Notes under the pieces: generated by a model
What the model saw: the letters and a program-made list of their open reading frames with translations, nothing else
Database searches by the model: none
Told to the model about the DNA's origin: nothing
Assembly (NCBI RefSeq): GCF_039555325.1
Contig: NZ_CP154608.1
Span: 1,178,001 to 1,242,000, forward strand
Reading direction: 5' to 3'
Source of the DNA: Sphingomicrobium sp. XHP0239
GTDB taxonomy: Bacteria; Pseudomonadota; Alphaproteobacteria; Sphingomonadales; Sphingomonadaceae
DNA: 64,000 bases
Program-made: the position numbers and the translations under genes
Part shown: in pieces, positions 26,886 through 36,030 of the stretch
Layout of the letters: the number at the start of each line of letters is the position of its first letter
Numbering within the stretch: position 1 is the first letter of the stretch

Positions 26886-27235
26886 TAGACCCGTCCCCCT
26901 GCAGTGTTTTCATCATGTGTTCGACCCTCGGCGAGGCGCAGCAGATCGCGCGCACGCTTGTCGAGGAACGCCACGCTGCCTGCGTGAACATCCTCGGCCA
27001 GGCGAAATCCATCTATCGCTGGGAAGGCCAGATCGAAACGGGTGCCGAATTCCCGATTATCGCGAAGACGCGCATGGACGCCGCCGACGCCTTGATCGCA
27101 CGGGTACAGGCGATGCACGGCTATTCCAATCCGGCCATCACGGTTTGGCCGATCGCCAAGACGCCGACGGAATATGCCGATTGGGTGGCGGAAAATTCGG
27201 GCCCACGAGGCGACGTCGGCAGCGATCTGGTATAA
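26882..27235 (+). CDS. cutA: CutA divalent-cation tolerance protein
   Basis: A protein of 117 residues, starting at the ATG that overlaps the ctaA stop (ATGA). Typical CutA pieces are TLGEAQQIARTLVEERHAACVNI, IYRWEGQIETGAEFPIIAKT and ITVWPIAKTPTEYADWV. CutA forms very stable trimers related to PII proteins and is linked to copper tolerance, although its exact role is unclear. Coupling with the heme A gene fits a link to copper and oxidase assembly. Confidence 0.93.
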   Translation: MIDPSPCSVFIMCSTLGEAQQIARTLVEERHAACVNILGQAKSIYRWEGQIETGAEFPIIAKTRMDAADALIARVQAMHGYSNPAITVWPIAKTPTEYADWVAENSGPRGDVGSDLV

Positions 27236-27264
27236 TAATACCCGCCAGCAAACGCGCGGATTGC

Positions 27265-27293
27265 TTGACTTAATCGCACCTTTCCATCATTAG
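27265..27293 (+). promoter_or_regulatory. Probable promoter for rplM-rpsI
   Basis: TTGACT at 27265-27270 is followed after 17 bases by CATTAG at 27288-27293, a fair sigma-70 type pair, about 60 bases before the rplM start. The region has no other gene. Confidence 0.4.
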
Positions 27294-27354
27294 CGCGCCC
27301 AACGGCGGGGGCCGGATGCCCTCGCCTTTCGTTTTTTTGACAGGAGATCAGGGC

Positions 27355-27834
27355 ATGAAGGCGCTGATGAAGACGACCAAGCCGGCCAAGCCGCACGAGG
27401 TCGAGAAGAAATGGCATCTCATCGATGCCGAAAACCTGGTCGTTGGGCGTCTCGCCAGCGAGATCGCGAAGCTCATTCGCGGCAAGCACAAGGCAAGCTT
27501 CACGCCGCACGTCGACAATGGCGATCACGTCGTGGTCATCAACGCCGACAAGGTCCGCTTCACCTCGGACAAGGCGAACAAGAAGATCTACTACAAGCAC
27601 ACCGGCTATGTCGGCGGGATCAAGGAAACGACCCCGGCGAAGATCCTCGAGGGCAAGTTCCCCGAGCGCGTGCTGGAAAAGGCCGTCAAGAACATGGTCC
27701 CGCGCGGGCCGCTGGGCCGTGCGGTCATGAAGAACCTGCACCTTTATAACGGCACCGAGCATCCGCACGATGGCCAGAGCCCCGAGGTCTATGACTTCGG
27801 CTCCAAGAACCGCAAGAATAAGGTGGGCGCATAA
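27355..27834 (+). CDS. rplM: 50S ribosomal protein L13
   Basis: A protein of 159 residues. The start at ATG 27355 follows an AGGAG site at 27342. The family core ([28 protein letters not shown] and [17 protein letters not shown]) is plain. The stop overlaps the rpsI start (TAATG), the conserved L13-S9 pair. Confidence 0.98.
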   Translation: MKALMKTTKPAKPHEVEKKWHLIDAENLVVGRLASEIAKLIRGKHKASFTPHVDNGDHVVVINADKVRFTSDKANKKIYYKHTGYVGGIKETTPAKILEGKFPERVLEKAVKNMVPRGPLGRAVMKNLHLYNGTEHPHDGQSPEVYDFGSKNRKNKVGA

Positions 27835-28400
27835 TGGCCGACGAAAAGAAGGGCCTCGACGCGCTTGGCGAACTGACCAAGCAGCAGCAGGGCACGACCA
27901 ACGAAGAAACCGTAACCGCTCCCGAGAAGACCGAGAGCGCCGCTACGGAAGAGGAAACGCCGAAGGCGCCCGAGCAGGAGCCCGCGCCGCTTCGCGAGCA
28001 GGAAATCGACGACCTGGGCCGCGCCTATGCGACCGGTCGACGCAAGGATGCCGTCGCGCGCGTCTGGCTCAAGCCGGGTTCGGGCAAGATCACGGTCAAC
28101 GGCCGCGACCAGGGCGTCTATTTCGCCCGTCCGACGCAGCGCCTCGTCATCAACCAGCCGTTCGGCATCACCGATCGTGCCGGCCAGTATGACGTGATCG
28201 CCACCGTCAAGGGCGGCGGCCTGTCGGGCCAGGCCGGTGCGGTCCTTCACGGCATCGCCCAGGCGCTGACCCGCTACGAGCCGGCGCTCCGCTCGACGGT
28301 CAAGGCCGCTGGCTTCCTCACGCGCGACAGCCGCGTGGTCGAGCGTAAGAAGTACGGCCGCGCCAAGGCTCGCCGCAGCTTCCAGTTCTCGAAGCGCTAA
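27834..28400 (+). CDS. rpsI: 30S ribosomal protein S9 with acidic N-terminal extension
   Basis: A protein of 188 residues. The last 130 residues are a normal S9 ending in [13 protein letters not shown], with [23 protein letters not shown]. The first 55 or so residues are an acidic, proline-containing extension ([25 protein letters not shown]), seen in Sphingomonadales and absent from most bacteria. It overlaps rplM by one base and is followed by a terminator. Confidence 0.97.
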   Translation: MADEKKGLDALGELTKQQQGTTNEETVTAPEKTESAATEEETPKAPEQEPAPLREQEIDDLGRAYATGRRKDAVARVWLKPGSGKITVNGRDQGVYFARPTQRLVINQPFGITDRAGQYDVIATVKGGGLSGQAGAVLHGIAQALTRYEPALRSTVKAAGFLTRDSRVVERKKYGRAKARRSFQFSKR

Positions 28401-28426
28401 GCGAACGAGCACCAGAACGAGAAGAG

Positions 28427-28455
28427 GGCCGTCCGGGCGACCGGGCGGCCTTTTT
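28427..28455 (+). terminator. Factor-independent terminator after rpsI
   Basis: A ten-base stem GGCCGTCCGG / CCGGGCGGCC (one G-T pair) with loop GCGA is followed by five T residues, 26 bases after the rpsI stop. Confidence 0.9.
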
Positions 28456-28552
28456 CGTTTGCGAGCAGACCGTTAACAAACATCATGGTGAATATCCGGA
28501 ACATCGGTTCGGGTTCGCGAGCTTACTTCGGTAGACTTTCCGGAGTAGAATC

Positions 28553-28759
28553 ATGCCCTTCACCATCGCCGAGCGGGAGCGCGCCGCTCTTTTCGAACCC
28601 GACACCCCTGAAGACGCCGAGAGGGCATCCAACGACGATACCGTCGAACGCGCGGAGGTCTTCGACGCCGAAGGCATCTCGAGCGAGCGGCAATGCGCCT
28701 ATTTCGGGTGCGACGAGCAGACGTTGCACCGACTTCACGCCCGGGCCGCCGCGCGCTGA
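28553..28759 (+). CDS. Small acidic hypothetical protein
   Basis: A protein of 68 residues, rich in Glu and Ala, with a C-terminal segment QCAYFGCDEQTLHRLHARA. I do not recognise a family. It is kept because its stop overlaps the start of the next, conserved gene (TGATG) and because it lies alone after the ribosomal terminator with GGAG 12 bases before the ATG. Confidence 0.5.
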   Translation: MPFTIAERERAALFEPDTPEDAERASNDDTVERAEVFDAEGISSERQCAYFGCDEQTLHRLHARAAAR

Positions 28760-29013
28760 TGTTCACGCAGCTGAACCCGCCACTTCCCATGGATGTGGAA
28801 GGAAAAGGCCCGGGGCAGGCATGCGGGGTCATCGACTATGGTGCCGAACATCATCTGATCTGGGTCGTCGCCCTCGACGACGGCGGCGAGATATGGTGCA
28901 CGCCCAATCCGAAGGCCCGGATGCAGACCAACTGGACGATGGATCGGCATCGGGAACGCCTCGGCAGCGGCGATGTCGCGCCCCATCCGGCGGCCGCACG
29001 CACCCGTGGCTGA
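28759..29013 (+). CDS. Conserved small hypothetical protein
   Basis: A protein of 84 residues starting at ATG 28759. The segment GVIDYGAEHHLIWVVALDDGGEIWCTPNPKAR followed by NWTM is a pattern I associate with a short conserved protein of Sphingomonadales. No catalytic residues or membrane helix are seen. It overlaps the preceding small gene by one base and the following heme-enzyme gene by up to 41 bases. Confidence 0.65.
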   Translation: MFTQLNPPLPMDVEGKGPGQACGVIDYGAEHHLIWVVALDDGGEIWCTPNPKARMQTNWTMDRHRERLGSGDVAPHPAAARTRG

Positions 29014-29695
29014 GTTGCCGCGGACAGAGCCCTCCTCGCCCTTGTCGAACCGGTTTCGCCAGCGGATCGAGGCGAACGGCTATCCCTGCGTCGGCGCCAA
29101 GGGCGCGTTGTCGCGCGATCAGATGACCTTCTACGAGGGCCGATCGATCGCATCCGCATGGGACGATGTGGCCCTGTCCCGCGATCTCGCCATCTTCGCT
29201 CGCGAATATGTGCGCCTCCGCCCTCTTTTCTGCACCTTCGTCGCGGCCTTTCCCGATAGCCCGCCGCTCGACGAGGCGGCGTTCGAAAAGGCGGTATGGA
29301 CACGCATCGCCTCGCTGCAGGCAAAGGACGAGTGGCTCGGCTACGACTATGACGAGAATGTCGACGAGGACCCCGCCAGCCCGCAATTCTCGTTGAGCTT
29401 CGGCGGGCAGGCGTTCTTCGTCGTGGGCATGCACCCGGCTGCCAGCCGTCCTGCCCGGCGGTTCGACTGTCCTGTCATGGTCTTCAACCTGCACGATCAG
29501 TTCGAACGGCTGCGCGAGGATGGCCGGTACGAGAAGATGCGCGCGACCATTCTGGAACGCGACCGGGAAGTGGCGGGTTCGATCAATCCGATGCTGACAC
29601 GGTTCGGCGAACAGTCTGAAGCCCGGCAATATAGCGGGCGCGCGGTCGGCCCCGACTGGAAATGCCCTTGGCCGGGGCGGGAGAACAAGCAATGA
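28973..29695 (+). CDS. YqcI/YcgG family protein, GntA-like
   Basis: A protein of 240 residues; a GTG at 29006 is an alternative start that would shorten the overlap with the previous gene. The core NRFRQRIEANGYPCVGAKGALSRDQMTFYEG, the segment LSFGGQAFFVVGMHPAASRPARRF and the C-terminal GPDWKCPW are typical of the YqcI/YcgG family. One member, GntA, is a heme-dependent N-hydroxylase in guanitoxin synthesis; most others are uncharacterised. It overlaps the DUF1989 gene by four bases, a pairing also seen elsewhere, suggesting a joint role in oxidation and removal of a guanidino or urea-like compound. Confidence 0.8.
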   Translation: MSRPIRRPHAPVAELPRTEPSSPLSNRFRQRIEANGYPCVGAKGALSRDQMTFYEGRSIASAWDDVALSRDLAIFAREYVRLRPLFCTFVAAFPDSPPLDEAAFEKAVWTRIASLQAKDEWLGYDYDENVDEDPASPQFSLSFGGQAFFVVGMHPAASRPARRFDCPVMVFNLHDQFERLREDGRYEKMRATILERDREVAGSINPMLTRFGEQSEARQYSGRAVGPDWKCPWPGRENKQ

Positions 29696-30300
29696 GCGAC
29701 GACAGCCTGGTGACAGAGAACCGCATTCCTCCGCAAAGCGGCGCCGCCTTCGAACTTCGCAAGGGCGATCGACTGGTCGTGATCGACCCGGAAGGAGAGC
29801 AGGTCGCCGATCTGTTGGCGTTCAATACCCATGATCTGGACGAGGTGATCAGCAACGGGCGGACGTTCGATTACGCCGACACCATCTATCTGACCAAGGG
29901 CGCGACCTTGTTCTCCAATCGGTCGAACCCGATGCTGACCATCGTGGAGGACGATGTCGGTCGGCACGATTTCCTGCTCACGCCGTGCAGCCGCGATACG
30001 TTCGATCGGCTGTACGACGATATCGACGACGATCGGCCCGGATGCTTCGGAAATCTCGCCGCCGTGCTCGCTCCCTACGGGATCGAGCCCGACGCCATCC
30101 CCTGCGCCTTCAACTGCTTCATGAACGTGCCCGTCGATGGCGAAAGCGGGCGTTTCACGGTCGAACCGCCACTGTCGAAGGCGGGCGACCGGTTGGTGTT
30201 CGAGGCACAGATGGACCTGCTGATTGGCCTCACTGCCTGTTCGGCCCCCAAGTCCAACAATGGATCGACCAAGCCGATCGACTTCGCGATCCTTAGCTGA
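29692..30300 (+). CDS. DUF1989 / urea carboxylase-associated family protein
   Basis: A protein of 202 residues, started at ATG 29692 which overlaps the GntA-like stop. Segments RLVVIDPEGEQVADLLAFN, FDYADTIYLTKGATLFSN, MLTIVEDDVGRHDFLLTPCS and CAFNCFMNVPVD identify DUF1989, known from proteins next to urea carboxylase and urea amidolyase. The fold is a cupin-like barrel with conserved cysteines that may bind a metal. It is expected to act on or with the product of the preceding gene. Confidence 0.87.
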   Translation: MSDDSLVTENRIPPQSGAAFELRKGDRLVVIDPEGEQVADLLAFNTHDLDEVISNGRTFDYADTIYLTKGATLFSNRSNPMLTIVEDDVGRHDFLLTPCSRDTFDRLYDDIDDDRPGCFGNLAAVLAPYGIEPDAIPCAFNCFMNVPVDGESGRFTVEPPLSKAGDRLVFEAQMDLLIGLTACSAPKSNNGSTKPIDFAILS

Positions 30301-30353
30301 CCGCTGGTCGAACGACTCTGGACCGACGCGCGATTGGGCTTATGCTGTCGATC

Positions 30354-31736
30354 ATGAAGTATCTCGCCCCCCTCGCAGCGCTGACGCTGTTCGCCGCCCC
30401 TGCCCATGCGCAGGATATTGCCCCCGCCGACGCGATCGGCACATGGGAAGGAATGCTGGAAATTCCGGGCATGCCGCTTCGCTTCGTCATCGATCTGTCC
30501 GACGAGGATGGCGACGGCGCGCTTGAGGCAATGGCCTACAGCCCCGATCAGGGGGGCGGCGGTCTGCCCGTCAATGGCGTTGCCCTCGAAGCCAATGTCC
30601 TGACCATCAACATTCCCGAAGTGAGCGCCTCTTACGAAGGCACCTGGAACGGCGAGGCCTTCGTTGGCACCTTTAAGCAGGGCCCGGGCGAACTGCCGCT
30701 GACCCTCGAACGCTCCGACTGGAGCCCCGATGCCGAGGCCGCTTCCGGCGACGACTGAAAGCGTCCGGCCGACACCGCCGTCCGTGAACGTCTGGCGGAA
30801 CTGGTTGCTGACAAGCCCGGGTATGTCGCCGTGGCCGCGCGGTTCGACGCGAATGGCGCGGCGCAGACCTTCGCTGTCGGCGAAGCGGACGCCGAGACAC
30901 GATTCGAGATCGGATCGATCACGAAGCTCTTCACCAGCCTTCTCCTCGCGGACATGGTGCTGGCCGGGGAGGTCGCGCTCGACGATCCGGTGACCGACTA
31001 CCTGCCCGACGGAGCCTTGGCGCAGGCACCGGGGATCACGCTGCGCATGTTGGCACGGCACCGGAGCGGGCTGCCGGGTCTGCCTTACAACATGTTCGTG
31101 GGCGGGTCGGCCTTCGCGCCAGACCAGGCAAATCCCTACTCGGAGTTCGACGAGGCCGCGTTTCTGGAATGGGTCGAAGGCGTCGAGCCCGATGCGGAAC
31201 CGGAAGCCGAGTTCGCCTATTCCAATGCCGGTTTCGCGCTGCTCGGGCAGGCCCTCGCCCGCGCGGCGGGGCAACCGTACGAGACGCTGCTCATTGAGCG
31301 GATCGTGCGACCGATGCAACTCGGACAAACCGACTTCCAGAAGGACGGTCTGGTCACCGCCTACGCGAACGGAGATGTAACGCCGCCGTGGGACCTGGCC
31401 ATGCTGGCACCCGCGGGTGCGCTGGTCTCCACGCTTGAGGACATGATCGCATTCGGTCGCATCATTGCCGATCCGACCGAACGATGGGAACGCCATGTCG
31501 CGATGATCGCCGCCGATCCGGTCGCCGCGATGGGCCAGGCCGAGATCGGCCTCGGTCTGATCCAGGTCGATGTCGGTCAACAGACCTTCTGGCTGCACAA
31601 CGGAGGAACGGGCGGCTTCTCCACCTCGCTGTGGGTCGAGCCCGGTACGGGACGCGGCGCGGTCGTCCTTCTCAACAGCATGGACGAGCGATCCGAACCG
31701 ATCGCGATGTGGATGTTGCGCCGGACGCGATCCTGA
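30354..31736 (+). pseudogene. Serine hydrolase (beta-lactamase class C type) split by in-frame TGA
   Basis: A signal peptide (MKYLAPLAALTLFAAPAHAQ) and a beta-rich domain (GTWEGMLEIPGMPLRFVIDL) run to a TGA at 30756-30758. The same frame continues directly (KRPADTAVRERLAELV) into a complete class C serine hydrolase domain with SITK (SxxK), YSN and the HNGGTGGFS motif, ending at 31736. In sphingomonads these two domains usually form one secreted protein, so a TGG to TGA change is the simplest explanation. A GTG at 30831 could restart translation but without a signal peptide and without the first strand of the fold. An earlier ATG at 30342 is possible. Confidence 0.75.
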
Positions 31737-31778
31737 TCCTCTTGCGCCTCGCCCCGTTTCGGGTCAGGACGCGCGCCC

Positions 31779-33230
31779 ATGACGAATGAAGACGAGATCG
31801 ACGGCCTCCTCGATGAGCTTGAGGCCATTTACGAGAAGAGTGTCGCCAATCTTCATGCTGCCCTCGGCGCCTATGCGGCCGATGGCGAGCGGCCCGGCGA
31901 GGATGCGCGGCGCGGGGGACTGTTCGCCTATCCCGAGCTGCGAGTGGATCACGACCCGCGCGGCGAAGTACCCGTTCCCGGCCGCGCCTTCGCGCGCCTC
32001 AACACCCCCGGAACGTACATCACTTCGGTCGCGCGCCCGGCGATGTTCCGTGCCTATCTGAAGGAACAGCTCGCGCACCTCGTGCGAGACTATGACGTGA
32101 CCGTTTCGGTCGGGCGAAGTCATAGCGAGATCCCCTACCCCTTCGTCCTCGACCAACTCGACCTCGACCTGTCGGGAATTTCGTCGTCCGAACTGTCGCG
32201 CTGGTTCCCGTCGACCGATCTCGAGCTGATCGGCGACGAGGTCGCGGACGGCGTGTGGGACTTCTCGCTTCACCCCAGCCGCCCGCTCGCGTTGTTCGAC
32301 GGGCCGCGGACCGACTTCAGTCTCGCCCGTTTGAAACATTACAGCGGAACCTCCCCGTGGCATTTCCAGCGTTACGTGCTGTTCACCAACTATGTCCGCT
32401 ACGTCGACGAATTCGTACGCTTTGCCATCGACGAGTTGCGCCGCGACGACAGCCGGTTCGTCGCCTTCAGCGTGCCGGGAGGATATTACGAGCGTGGCCA
32501 GCTGACCGACGCCGAGGCGCAGATCGCGGCGGGGACGTGGCGGCGCCACCAGATGCCAGCCTATCACCTGATTGCGGAAGACGGTGAAGGGGTCAGCCTC
32601 GTCAATATCGGCGTCGGCCCGTCCAACGCCAAGACGATCTGCGACCATATCGCGGTTCTCCGGCCCGAGGCATGGTTGATGATCGGCCATTGCGGCGGGC
32701 TCCGGCCCAGCCAGACGATCGGCGACTATGTCCTCGCCCACGCCTACCTTCGCGACGACCATGTGCTCGATGAGATGCTGCCGGTGGAAATTCCCATCCC
32801 CGCCATCGCGGAGGTCCAGACTGCGCTCTTCAATGCCGCGATCGATGTCACGGGCGAAGGCGAGGACGAGCTCAAGAAGCGGCTGCGAACCGGTACCGTC
32901 GTCACCACCGACGATCGCAACTGGGAATTACGCTACACCCTGTCCGCGATGCGCTTCAACCAGAGCCGTGCGGTCGGAATCGACATGGAAAGCGCCACCG
33001 TCGCCGCACAGGGTTATCGGTTCAGGGTTCCTTTCGGCACGTTGCTTTGCGTCTCCGACAAACCGCTGCACGGCGAACTGAAGCTGCCGGGACAGGCCAA
33101 TGCCTTCTACGAAAAAGCGATCAGCCAGCACCTTCGGATCGGCATCGCCGCACTCGAACATCTGCGGCACGAAGGCGACGGCCTGCACAGCCGGAAACTG
33201 CGGAGCTTCGACGAACCTCCGCTGCGCTGA
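31779..33230 (+). CDS. amn: AMP nucleosidase
   Basis: A protein of 483 residues, the family length. It splits AMP into adenine and ribose 5-phosphate. An N-terminal regulatory domain (about 1-180) precedes a nucleoside phosphorylase-like domain: GVGPSNAKTICDHIAVLRPEAWLMIGHCGGLR and RAVGIDMESATVAAQGYRFRVP, where the glutamate of DMES binds ribose. It stands with cdd and other salvage genes in the same 10 kb. Confidence 0.95.
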   Translation: MTNEDEIDGLLDELEAIYEKSVANLHAALGAYAADGERPGEDARRGGLFAYPELRVDHDPRGEVPVPGRAFARLNTPGTYITSVARPAMFRAYLKEQLAHLVRDYDVTVSVGRSHSEIPYPFVLDQLDLDLSGISSSELSRWFPSTDLELIGDEVADGVWDFSLHPSRPLALFDGPRTDFSLARLKHYSGTSPWHFQRYVLFTNYVRYVDEFVRFAIDELRRDDSRFVAFSVPGGYYERGQLTDAEAQIAAGTWRRHQMPAYHLIAEDGEGVSLVNIGVGPSNAKTICDHIAVLRPEAWLMIGHCGGLRPSQTIGDYVLAHAYLRDDHVLDEMLPVEIPIPAIAEVQTALFNAAIDVTGEGEDELKKRLRTGTVVTTDDRNWELRYTLSAMRFNQSRAVGIDMESATVAAQGYRFRVPFGTLLCVSDKPLHGELKLPGQANAFYEKAISQHLRIGIAALEHLRHEGDGLHSRKLRSFDEPPLR

Positions 33231-33293
33231 CGCTTGCCATCGGGCGCGGCAATCTGCCATGACTTTGCCGAAGGATTGCTTGGGGACAGCGGA

Positions 33294-34325
33294 ATGAAAG
33301 AGGGCGGCGGGCGGCCGAAGAGTATTGCCGAGACCATCGAGAGCCGGTCGTTCGGCGATCTGCCCTTCTCGATCTGCATTACCGATCCGAATCTCGAGGA
33401 CAATCCCATCGTCTATGTGAACGATAATTTCGTTCGCGTGACGGGCTACAGTTCGCATATGGCGATCGGGCGTAACTGCCGTTTCCTGCAGGGCGAGGAC
33501 ACCAACGAGGCGGATCGCGACCGGCTGCGCACCGCGATCACCGAAGGGCGCGAGGTGAGCGTCGATATCCGCAACTATCGCGCCGACGGCAGCCCGTTCG
33601 TGAACCGCCTGCTGATCTCACCTTTGCACGACGATGATGGCGACCTCAGCTTCTTCCTGGGCATCCAGCTAGAACATGACGGATCGGGAGAGCAGGAACG
33701 CCGCGCCGACGAACTCGACAAGTCGCTTCGCGAGGTACAGCACCGGGTCAAGAACCATCTTCAGCTTCTGCTCGGCCTTATTCGCATGGAATCGCGCAAG
33801 ACCACCGATCCCAAGGCCAGCCTCGATATTCTGGGTAACCGGGTCGAAGCACTGAACCTGCTCTATCAGGACTTCGCCAAGAGCGGCACAGGCAAGGGTC
33901 AGACCGTGGGTCTGGGTGCCTACATCAGCCGCGTGGCAAGCGCGCTCAACATGCTGGACGGACATCGCGATATCGTCGTCAACATCGAGGTGGAGACGTT
34001 CGAGGCCAGCATCGATGCCGCAAGCCATGTCGGGTTGCTGGTTTCCGAACTCATGACCAACGCGCTCCAACATGCGTTCGACCCCGACGAGCAGGGGCGG
34101 ATCGAGATCCGTCTTCGCGACGGCGGGGACCATGTCCTTCTCGAAGTGGACGACGATGGACACGGCCTGCCCGATGACAGCGACTGGCCCAAGAAAGGCA
34201 ATCTGGGCGCGCGGATCGTGCGCGATCTCGTTGCCTCGCTGAAGGGTAAGATCGAGGTGAACAGCAGTTCCGATGGCACGGTCGTCGGAATTCGCATTCC
34301 GAAACGCACGCTTCGCGAACGGTGA
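33294..34325 (+). CDS. LOV-domain blue-light histidine kinase (HisKA_2 type)
   Basis: A protein of 343 residues from ATG 33294. Residues 20-130 form a LOV domain with the flavin-binding motif GRNCRFLQ; Cys62 is the adduct-forming cysteine. The phosphoacceptor helix has His150 in EVQHRVKNHLQLLLGLIRMESR, characteristic of HisKA_2 kinases, followed by an ATPase domain (SELMTNALQHAFDPDEQGRIEI, DDDGHGLP). No response regulator is adjacent. It ends in a four-base overlap with cdd. The protein resembles short soluble LOV kinases of Erythrobacter; its partner is probably a general-stress or single-domain regulator elsewhere. Confidence 0.93.
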   Translation: MKEGGGRPKSIAETIESRSFGDLPFSICITDPNLEDNPIVYVNDNFVRVTGYSSHMAIGRNCRFLQGEDTNEADRDRLRTAITEGREVSVDIRNYRADGSPFVNRLLISPLHDDDGDLSFFLGIQLEHDGSGEQERRADELDKSLREVQHRVKNHLQLLLGLIRMESRKTTDPKASLDILGNRVEALNLLYQDFAKSGTGKGQTVGLGAYISRVASALNMLDGHRDIVVNIEVETFEASIDAASHVGLLVSELMTNALQHAFDPDEQGRIEIRLRDGGDHVLLEVDDDGHGLPDDSDWPKKGNLGARIVRDLVASLKGKIEVNSSSDGTVVGIRIPKRTLRER

Positions 34326-34765
34326 GCACCGATAAGCTGATTGCCGCGGCTCGCGACGCCGCGCTGCGTGCCTACGCTCCCTACTCCGGTTTCTCGGTCG
34401 GCTGCGCCATCGAGAGCGTCGACGGCGATATCGTCACCGGCGCCAACCTGGAAAACGCCTGTTACCGGCTTGGTCTGTGTGCCGAACAGAGCGCGCTGAC
34501 CGCGGCGCAACACCGCTTCGGGCTGGCCCGTGTCGCTCGGATCGCGGTCGCGGGCGGAGACGGATCGGGCATCGCGCTGGCGGGGGATCAGCCGGTCATG
34601 CCGTGCGGCGGCTGTCGGCAGGCGATCCTCGAAGCCTCGCACGTCGCCGGCCGCGATATCGAGATTCTTGCGGCATCCGGCGATGGGCAGCAGATCGAAC
34701 GGCGCACGATCCACGGCCTCCTCCCCGACGGTTTCGGGCCGGACAATCTTCAGGATGGCGAATAG
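34322..34765 (+). CDS. cdd: Cytidine deaminase
   Basis: A protein of 147 residues, started at GTG 34322 overlapping the kinase stop (GTGA). The zinc site is complete: the first part in CAEQSALTAAQ and the second in PCGGCRQAILE. It converts cytidine and deoxycytidine to the uridine forms. Translational coupling to a light sensor kinase is unusual and may simply reflect dense packing. Confidence 0.93.
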   Translation: MSTDKLIAAARDAALRAYAPYSGFSVGCAIESVDGDIVTGANLENACYRLGLCAEQSALTAAQHRFGLARVARIAVAGGDGSGIALAGDQPVMPCGGCRQAILEASHVAGRDIEILAASGDGQQIERRTIHGLLPDGFGPDNLQDGE

Positions 34766-34848
34766 ACGTCAAGGGTGGCACCATCGCGGACCTGCCGCGT
34801 TGATGAGGCGAGTTCCCGTGTCGAACCAACCGAAAGCCATTCCCACCC

Positions 34849-36030
34849 ATGGCACCAACCGTCAGTCTCTTTGCACTCCAGCTGGGCGTGTTCGTCTTTC
34901 TGGGCGTCAAGATGGCCGCAATTCACCTGGCGCTGGGCCGCCAGAGTGCGCTGGGATGGTTGATGGGCGGGCTCTTGATCGCGATCGGACAGTCGCTTGC
35001 GTTCAGCGTGCTGTCCCCGTCGCGCTATGAAATTCTCGTCGCGTTCGTCGGAATGCCGCTGTGCTTCTATGCTGTCAGTCGCTCGATCCGCCTGCTGACC
35101 GGACAGCACCAGACGCATCGAACATTCTGGCTGATTGTCGCTGCGGCGACCGGTCTTGCCGCCACGTTACTGCTCGCGGGCGCTCCCTATCTCATTCCCG
35201 GTGTCATGCTAAAGACGACGCTGGCCGCGGTCGCAGTCGAATGCGCGTGGCGCCTGTGGCACGCCGAGACCCGCCATCCGCTCGATGCACCGCTGATCGC
35301 CTTGCTCGTCGGCATTTCCGGCTATTACGCCTATCATGTGCCTCACTGGCTGCTGTCCCATTCGCTGGCCACGCCGGACACGGCGTTCGTCTTCTCGCCC
35401 GCGCACGACATGTTCCTGACCGCGCTGGGCGCGATGGCCAGCCTCATCGTCCTGTTCCTGATGTGGCGAAGCCTCTCGCAGCTCATGGGTCAGCTGCTTC
35501 GTCGTTCGACCCGCGACGACGCCACCGGCCTCTACCGCCGCGATGCCTTCATGGCACGTGCCGAGGACGCGCGCGGGCGCAGAGGCGTCGTCGCGTTCTG
35601 CGATATCGACAAGTTCAAGCGCATCAACGACCGGCTCGGCCATGCGGCGGGGGATCGCGTGATCGCCGATCTTGCGTTCATGCTTTCGGCGACCTCGCCG
35701 ATCGCGGGACGAATGGGCGGCGACGAATTCGCCATCCTGCTGCCCGACATGGATTGTCGTTCGGGCAAGCTGATTCTCGACCGGTTGCGCCGCCAGTTCG
35801 GGGAGGCCGACCACGCCCTTCCCTCCACCCCTCCGGCCGAAACGACGATCAGCTTCGGGATCGCCTGCTATGACGCCGACGAAGCGCTGTCGGTCGCGCT
35901 GGGCCGCGCCGACCGCGCGCTCTATGCCGCCAAGCGAAAGGGACGCAACTGCGTGGTCGTCGACAAGGGGCGTTACGACGTTGCACCGATCGCCGAACCG
36001 CGAATGCCGGTAAAGGGCCTTCTCGCCTAG
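34849..36030 (+). CDS. Membrane-bound diguanylate cyclase (GGDEF)
   Basis: A protein of 393 residues. Six to seven hydrophobic helices occupy the first 215 residues without a recognised sensor domain. The GGDEF domain (about 225-375) has the intact motif AGRMGGDEFAILLPD and the end segment ADRALYAAKRKGRN. No RxxD inhibitory site is found five residues before the motif, so product inhibition may be weak. It should make cyclic-di-GMP. Its stop overlaps the convergent thioesterase gene by four bases. Confidence 0.92.
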   Translation: MAPTVSLFALQLGVFVFLGVKMAAIHLALGRQSALGWLMGGLLIAIGQSLAFSVLSPSRYEILVAFVGMPLCFYAVSRSIRLLTGQHQTHRTFWLIVAAATGLAATLLLAGAPYLIPGVMLKTTLAAVAVECAWRLWHAETRHPLDAPLIALLVGISGYYAYHVPHWLLSHSLATPDTAFVFSPAHDMFLTALGAMASLIVLFLMWRSLSQLMGQLLRRSTRDDATGLYRRDAFMARAEDARGRRGVVAFCDIDKFKRINDRLGHAAGDRVIADLAFMLSATSPIAGRMGGDEFAILLPDMDCRSGKLILDRLRRQFGEADHALPSTPPAETTISFGIACYDADEALSVALGRADRALYAAKRKGRNCVVVDKGRYDVAPIAEPRMPVKGLLA

